Part shown: piece after piece, positions 22,159 through 25,292 of the stretch | Layout: the number at the start of each line of letters is the position of its first letter | Position numbering within the stretch: the stretch's first letter is position 1 | IMG/VR virus record: IMGVR_UViG_3300042331_000239 | Coordinates: 1 to 25,292 of that record | DNA: 25,292 nucleotides | DNA from: a virus | Direction: 5' to 3' (one strand) | Translations under genes and position numbers: made by a program | Notes under the pieces: generated by a model | Database searches by the model: none | What the model was told of the DNA's origin: nothing | The model's input: the letters and a program-made list of their open reading frames with translations, nothing else

Positions 22159-24020
22159 GTCTCCTAAAGCAGGGCATGAACCTGTTGCGGAAGGGCGGCA
22201 GCCTGCGGCTGGCGGTGCAGGGTTGCATCGATGCGTGCTGCGTGAAGAAGTGGAAATGCACAACGGAGACGGAATGCGAGGAGTCCACCGCGGGCACCTA
22301 CGATACCGAGGCTGACTGCATCGCAGCTGCTCCGGTGGACTGCGGCCAGAAGTGGGCCTGCACGGCATTCGATGTGTGCGAGATATCTGCCGCTGGAATC
22401 TACACCTCCGAGGCCGACTGCCTCGCGGCAGCGTCGTTTGATTGCCGACTGAAATACAAATGCATCTCGACGACGGAGTGCGAGCTTTCGCACGATGGAA
22501 CCTACGATCCCGCTTTGGGAGGTGCCTACGTCCTCTGCGTGCAAAACGCCTACTACGAATGCGCCCCCAAGGGGTGGTCCTGCACCGCCTCTGACAAGTG
22601 CTACGAAACCGGGGGCGGCAAGTACACCTCCGAAGCAGCGTGCCTGTCGAACGCCCCAGCCGAATGCCCCGACTCCGGGGTTTGGCACTGCACTGCCCCG
22701 GATATGTGCGTGCAGTCCACTGTCCTTATTCCTGTGCCACCGGGTTCCGGCTCTGCCTACTACGGCCAGTACCCTAGCGAGGCCGAATGCTTGGATACGG
22801 CACCAATACTGTGCCCTGATCAGCGCCCGAACGACCCCAGCTGGCAATGCATCGGCAAGACCAACAGCCTTACCTACGACGGCACCTGCACGTTCGGCGT
22901 TCACCCGACCTTCGTCGGCGGCGTCCCGACGTTCCAGCAGTGCAATCAAGTTTTCCGATGCGCATTCATCTATGTATGCGTAACGGACACCGTTTGCGCC
23001 CCGGTATTCAGCACCCCGGAAACCGGATACGCGACAGAGTCGGAATGCCTTTCTAACGCGCCGACTAACTGCCCTGTTTGGGCGTGCGTCTCCGAGGCGG
23101 AGTGCGGCCCGCGGGCAACCGGCCTTTCTGGTTCGCAGGGGTACGCCAGCAAGGCCGACTGTGAGGCGTCGGGGTTGACGTACTGCCAGACGGTGGACTG
23201 CTGCAAGCGCGACTCCAACGACGGCCCCGAGTACGCCGTGCAAATCACGCGCGGAGAATGCCTCAAGCCGCAGCCGTACCCGGTCTACAAGCCCCTTGGT
23301 CATGTGCTGGCCGCGGGCGAGGTGTGCCCCGGCAAGTGGGAATGCACGCACGGCACAGGCTGCGAGCGCACCTACGTTGGCACGGGATACGACAGCGAGT
23401 TTGAGTGCCTCGTCAGCGCCGACACTGATTGCGACGGAAAGCCCGAGCCGACGGTCGAGTGCTGCTATTGCAGTGTTCTCACCCTGCGGTGCAACGTCGC
23501 CGCCCTGACCGCCAGCGCCTGCGAGAACGGGCCGTACCCCGGCATTCCGCCGTCCGAGCAAATGTTTGTATCAGGCAAGCCCGTATTCGACCCGCGCTGC
23601 GAATGCAACCTGCTTTACTCCCGACCGCAGAACGTCGCGCAAGGCGGGATTCGGTCTGTGGCGCGCTTGAATCGCGGTGGCGGATACGACCCCGGCAACC
23701 CGCCGGAGGTGCAGGTGCTAGGCAGGGGAAGCGGAGCCAAGGTACGGGCTGTGGTTGCCTTAGACGGGGGCGTTGAGGAACTGATTCTGGAGTCGCGCGG
23801 CAGCAGGTATTGCGTGCCGTGCGCTGGTTTTCCGCACCCGGGCGGCTGCGAGACAAACGTGGAACTGCTGATTGACCCGCCGCCGGGCTGGGGAGGGGAC
23901 GCCGGATCGCGGGCAACAGGGGACGCCGTCAGCACCCGGTGCGATTCGGCACAGGGCTGCCCGCCAGACATTATTTCCTCCACCGCCACGCCGCCTCGCG
24001 TCAGCCCGCTCGCACCATAG
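22155..24020 (+). CDS. Cysteine-rich tandem-repeat protein, putative adhesin
   Basis: This 621-residue protein starts in the ATGA overlap; the upstream in-frame ATG at 21963 lies inside another gene. By hand count it holds about 55 Cys, close to 9 percent. Residues about 32-430 are roughly ten units of 33-50 residues with the pattern W-x-C, 5-6 residues, C, a G-x-Y, then (S/T)EA(D/E)CL..A, a few residues and C. Units lengthen and drift toward the C-terminus. Residues about 497-575 hold one G-G-GYxxGxPP module like those in the nozzle, and the end is Pro/Ser-rich. There is no signal peptide, so disulfides could form only after release from the cell. Repeat-rich proteins of this sort are usually ligand- or surface-binding; a receptor-binding role is inference. 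No close family is recognised. Confidence 0.78.
   Translation: MSLLKQGMNLLRKGGSLRLAVQGCIDACCVKKWKCTTETECEESTAGTYDTEADCIAAAPVDCGQKWACTAFDVCEISAAGIYTSEADCLAAASFDCRLKYKCISTTECELSHDGTYDPALGGAYVLCVQNAYYECAPKGWSCTASDKCYETGGGKYTSEAACLSNAPAECPDSGVWHCTAPDMCVQSTVLIPVPPGSGSAYYGQYPSEAECLDTAPILCPDQRPNDPSWQCIGKTNSLTYDGTCTFGVHPTFVGGVPTFQQCNQVFRCAFIYVCVTDTVCAPVFSTPETGYATESECLSNAPTNCPVWACVSEAECGPRATGLSGSQGYASKADCEASGLTYCQTVDCCKRDSNDGPEYAVQITRGECLKPQPYPVYKPLGHVLAAGEVCPGKWECTHGTGCERTYVGTGYDSEFECLVSADTDCDGKPEPTVECCYCSVLTLRCNVAALTASACENGPYPGIPPSEQMFVSGKPVFDPRCECNLLYSRPQNVAQGGIRSVARLNRGGGYDPGNPPEVQVLGRGSGAKVRAVVALDGGVEELILESRGSRYCVPCAGFPHPGGCETNVELLIDPPPGWGGDAGSRATGDAVSTRCDSAQGCPPDIISSTATPPRVSPLAP
22248..23439 (+). 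repeat. Array of about ten Cys-rich protein repeats
   Basis: Units begin with a Trp or Tyr before the first Cys (KWKC, KWAC, KYKC, GWSC, VWHC, SWQC, FRC, VWAC, and KWEC) and end with a Cys about 33-45 residues later. The first two (KWKCTTETEC... and KWACTAFDVC...) and the fourth are the most regular; the middle ones carry insertions such as IPVPPGSGSAYY. DNA identity between units is low, so this is an old array rather than a recent duplication. Confidence 0.8.
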
Positions 24021-24029
24021 GAGGTTGCA

Positions 24030-24650
24030 ATGGTCACAGTGCCAATCGAGGTTCTGCACGCCGCTGCTGCCGCCCGACCGGACGGGTATCTGCGGGACAT
24101 GTTCGACCACGCCACCATCATTCACGAGGGGAACCGGGTCGCCGCTCTGGAGTTTGACGACAAGGTCTACATGACCTTGCGCCAGAAGTACTCCAGCGAA
24201 CGGCGCATCCTCCACGAGTGGGTCAAGCGCGATGACGGCGCTCTGGTCTGCCATTGGTGCGGCAAGGAGTTGCCAGCTGGCGAGATACCCGGAGTTGCCG
24301 TGTGTCCGCTCCTCGCTGCGACCCGACCGCTTGACACGAACATCAAGCCGCCACCGCCCAGCCCCGAGGAGCAAGACCCCATCGGGCCGGGGACGATCCT
24401 CTCGCAGTCGCTTGCGCTGATCGGCATCACCGCCTCCCCGACCTGCGGGTGTAAGCGCAAGGCCCGCCAGATGAACGAGTGGGGGCCAGACGGCTGCGAT
24501 GCCCACATGCCCGAGATTCTCGCCGGGCTGCGGGAGGAGGCAGAGCGCCGAAAGATGCCCTTCGTCGAGCCTGTCGCCCGGCTTCTCGTGCAGCGCGCCA
24601 TACGGGTTTCTCGCAAGAAAAAGGCAGCTGCCAAGGCCGCGCCCCGGTAG
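24030..24650 (+). CDS. Unknown protein with two Cys clusters
   Basis: This 206-residue protein has AGGAGG ahead of its ATG. It contains CHWCGKEL at about 74-81, a single CxxC pair, and later CGCKRKARQMNEWGPDGC at about 137-154, a CxC pair with a third Cys. Together these may form one or two metal sites. A Pro-rich linker (IKPPPPSPEEQDP) separates them, and the C-terminus is a basic helix (SRKKKAAAKAAPR), suggestive of nucleic-acid contact. I do not recognise the family, though the GCKRKARQMNEWG-GC stretch resembles motifs recalled from other phage contigs; that memory is weak. It is the last gene before element B. Confidence 0.65.
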   Translation: MVTVPIEVLHAAAAARPDGYLRDMFDHATIIHEGNRVAALEFDDKVYMTLRQKYSSERRILHEWVKRDDGALVCHWCGKELPAGEIPGVAVCPLLAATRPLDTNIKPPPPSPEEQDPIGPGTILSQSLALIGITASPTCGCKRKARQMNEWGPDGCDAHMPEILAGLREEAERRKMPFVEPVARLLVQRAIRVSRKKKAAAKAAPR

Positions 24651-24669
24651 TCGGAATCCTGCCTGATTT

Positions 24670-24705
24670 GTCGTCTCCCCGGCCATAAATCCGGTAGGAG
24701 ACGAC
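24670..24705 (+). promoter_or_regulatory. CCATAAA hairpin covering the 24709 ribosome site (element B)
   Basis: GTCGTCTCC (24670-24678) is perfectly complementary to GGAGACGAC (24697-24705). Inside, CCGG (24679-24682) pairs with CCGG (24691-24694) around the loop CCATAAAT, leaving TA (24695-24696) bulged. GGAG within the right arm is the only ribosome site for the ATG at 24709. This is the best-formed copy of the family and closely matches the one at 7907-7940. Confidence 0.65.
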
Positions 24706-24708
24706 GAA

Positions 24709-25113
24709 ATGGCTATCGGTGATTCCCCGCTGAACTACCAGACCGGAGTGCAGGTCGGAACCGCCGTTGGCAAGGACGGCGTCTTGAGCGGCCTGCTGCG
24801 GACGGGCACGCAGGCCGACCCGAACGTGGCCGCGTTCAGTCGCGCCATGTCGATGAACGACTACTCGCAGTTCGGGCGAGCCATCGACGCCACCAATGCT
24901 GACGCCCACATGGCGCAGCAGAAGGCGCGCTCCGAGGTCACCACGCAGGGCGTGAACAACCTCGCCCGCATCTACGGCGACTACGCCGAGCGTTCCAACG
25001 CCGCCACTGATCTCGCCGGTCAGGTGGGTGCCGCCAACGTCGGCTACGCAGGCGGCATGGCTGCGGCCCGCATCCGCGCCGCGCAGAACGCTAGACGGGA
25101 GAGGATGAGTTGA
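24709..25113 (+). CDS. Ala-rich helical protein, putative internal virion protein
   Basis: This 134-residue protein starts four bases after element B, with GGAG inside that hairpin as its ribosome site. It is polar, rich in Ala, Gly, Asn and Arg, and lacks Cys, a signal peptide and membrane spans. Residues 40-134 are probably helical (FSRAMSMNDYSQFGRAID, HMAQQKARSEVTTQ, YAGGMAAARIRAAQNARRERMS). Composition resembles the protein at 4741-5271. The gene is the first of a new unit running off the right edge, so ejection or internal virion proteins may follow; that is inference. Confidence 0.6.
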   Translation: MAIGDSPLNYQTGVQVGTAVGKDGVLSGLLRTGTQADPNVAAFSRAMSMNDYSQFGRAIDATNADAHMAQQKARSEVTTQGVNNLARIYGDYAERSNAATDLAGQVGAANVGYAGGMAAARIRAAQNARRERMS

Positions 25114-25292
25114 TCTCCTCCGACGCCAAACTCACGCCTGCTGTCGGCGCTCGTCCAGCCACTGGCGGCTTCGCTGGCAACAACTACACGGCGCAGTCCA
25201 CATGGACGCCGCCGCAGAGCATCTCCGCGAACTCAACCGGGGACGCTGTCAATAACCGCATGGGTCAGGCGTACATGATGGCCGACCCCCGT
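25110..25292 (+). CDS. Unknown protein, partial (runs off right edge)
   Basis: This open frame of 61 codons starts with TTG at 25110, overlapping the previous stop, with GAGG (25101-25104) 5 nt upstream. It continues to the window edge without a stop. The visible N-terminus is polar and Ser/Thr/Ala/Asn-rich with no signal peptide (ISSDAKLTPAVGARP...AQSTWTPPQSIS). Too little is visible to assign a family. Confidence 0.6.
   Translation, partial: MISSDAKLTPAVGARPATGGFAGNNYTAQSTWTPPQSISANSTGDAVNNRMGQAYMMADPR

Noticed and set aside
20188-22368. Very long minus-strand frame (726 codons), and similar ones at 7829-9808, 6454-8244 and 2349-3650
   Set aside because: GC-rich coding DNA leaves long antisense frames. 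These are Arg/Ala/His-rich, without start signals or recognisable motifs, and fully cover well-supported plus-strand genes.
24670-24705. Intrinsic terminator after the 24030 gene
   Set aside because: The stem is strong, but no T-tract follows; instead a ribosome site and start codon lie in and after the right arm.
1-25292. tRNA genes, CRISPR arrays, insertion sequences, integrase or attachment sites
   Set aside because: None of these was seen: no cloverleaf-like segment, no regularly spaced repeats, no transposase or recombinase motifs.

Overview
The window is a stretch of a GC-rich, tailed double-stranded DNA bacteriophage genome, or a prophage copy of one. It is packed with virion genes. 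Nearly all lie on the + strand with stop/start overlaps (ATGA, TAATG) or short gaps, and most have clear Shine-Dalgarno sites. No host gene, integrase, repressor, RNA polymerase, DNA polymerase, tRNA or CRISPR array is visible. The nozzle-like and adaptor-like proteins, and the lack of a tape-measure or contractile-sheath gene, suggest a short-tailed (podovirus-like) virion. Host and lifestyle cannot be fixed from this window.

Layout. Positions 1-717 hold the start of a minus-strand gene that runs off the left edge. A 76-bp divergent spacer (718-793) separates it from the rightward block. That block starts with an exported CAP-domain protein, then a scaffold, the major capsid protein, a decoration-like protein with a Pro/Asp tail, a small exported Lys/Ala-rich protein and two Ala/Ser-rich proteins, ending at a strong intrinsic terminator (5296-5333). 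The packaging block (5343-10036) has a zinc-ribbon protein in the small-terminase position, the large terminase, a small unknown and the portal. Next come an endonuclease VII-type resolvase and two unknown proteins (10050-11318). The host-contact block (11387-16971) has two small unknowns and five adjacent tail-fibre/adhesin genes that share swapped modules (collagen-like Gly-X-Y tracts, N-terminal caps, a common C-terminal domain). The tail-tube block (16981-22158) has a 58-residue protein, a head-tail adaptor, a nozzle protein split over two reading frames and another virion protein. The right end has a 621-residue protein of about ten Cys-rich repeats, a Cys-containing unknown, an Ala-rich protein and a truncated gene.

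The genes fit one late programme: scaffold and capsid build the head, terminase and portal package DNA, endonuclease VII resolves branched DNA before packaging, adaptor and nozzle close the head, and fibres and the Cys-rich protein probably contact the host.

The most unusual signals are: (1) a recurrent leader element with the core CCATAAA placed in the loop of short hairpins directly upstream of several genes, in two cases burying the ribosome binding site; (2) a strong excess of the palindrome CAGCTG with apparent absence of GCCGGC; (3) the Cys-rich repeat protein; (4) a 'G-x-GY-x-x-PP' beta module inserted several times in the nozzle and reused in the Cys-rich protein; (5) the split nozzle gene; and (6) the tandem family of module-swapped fibres.
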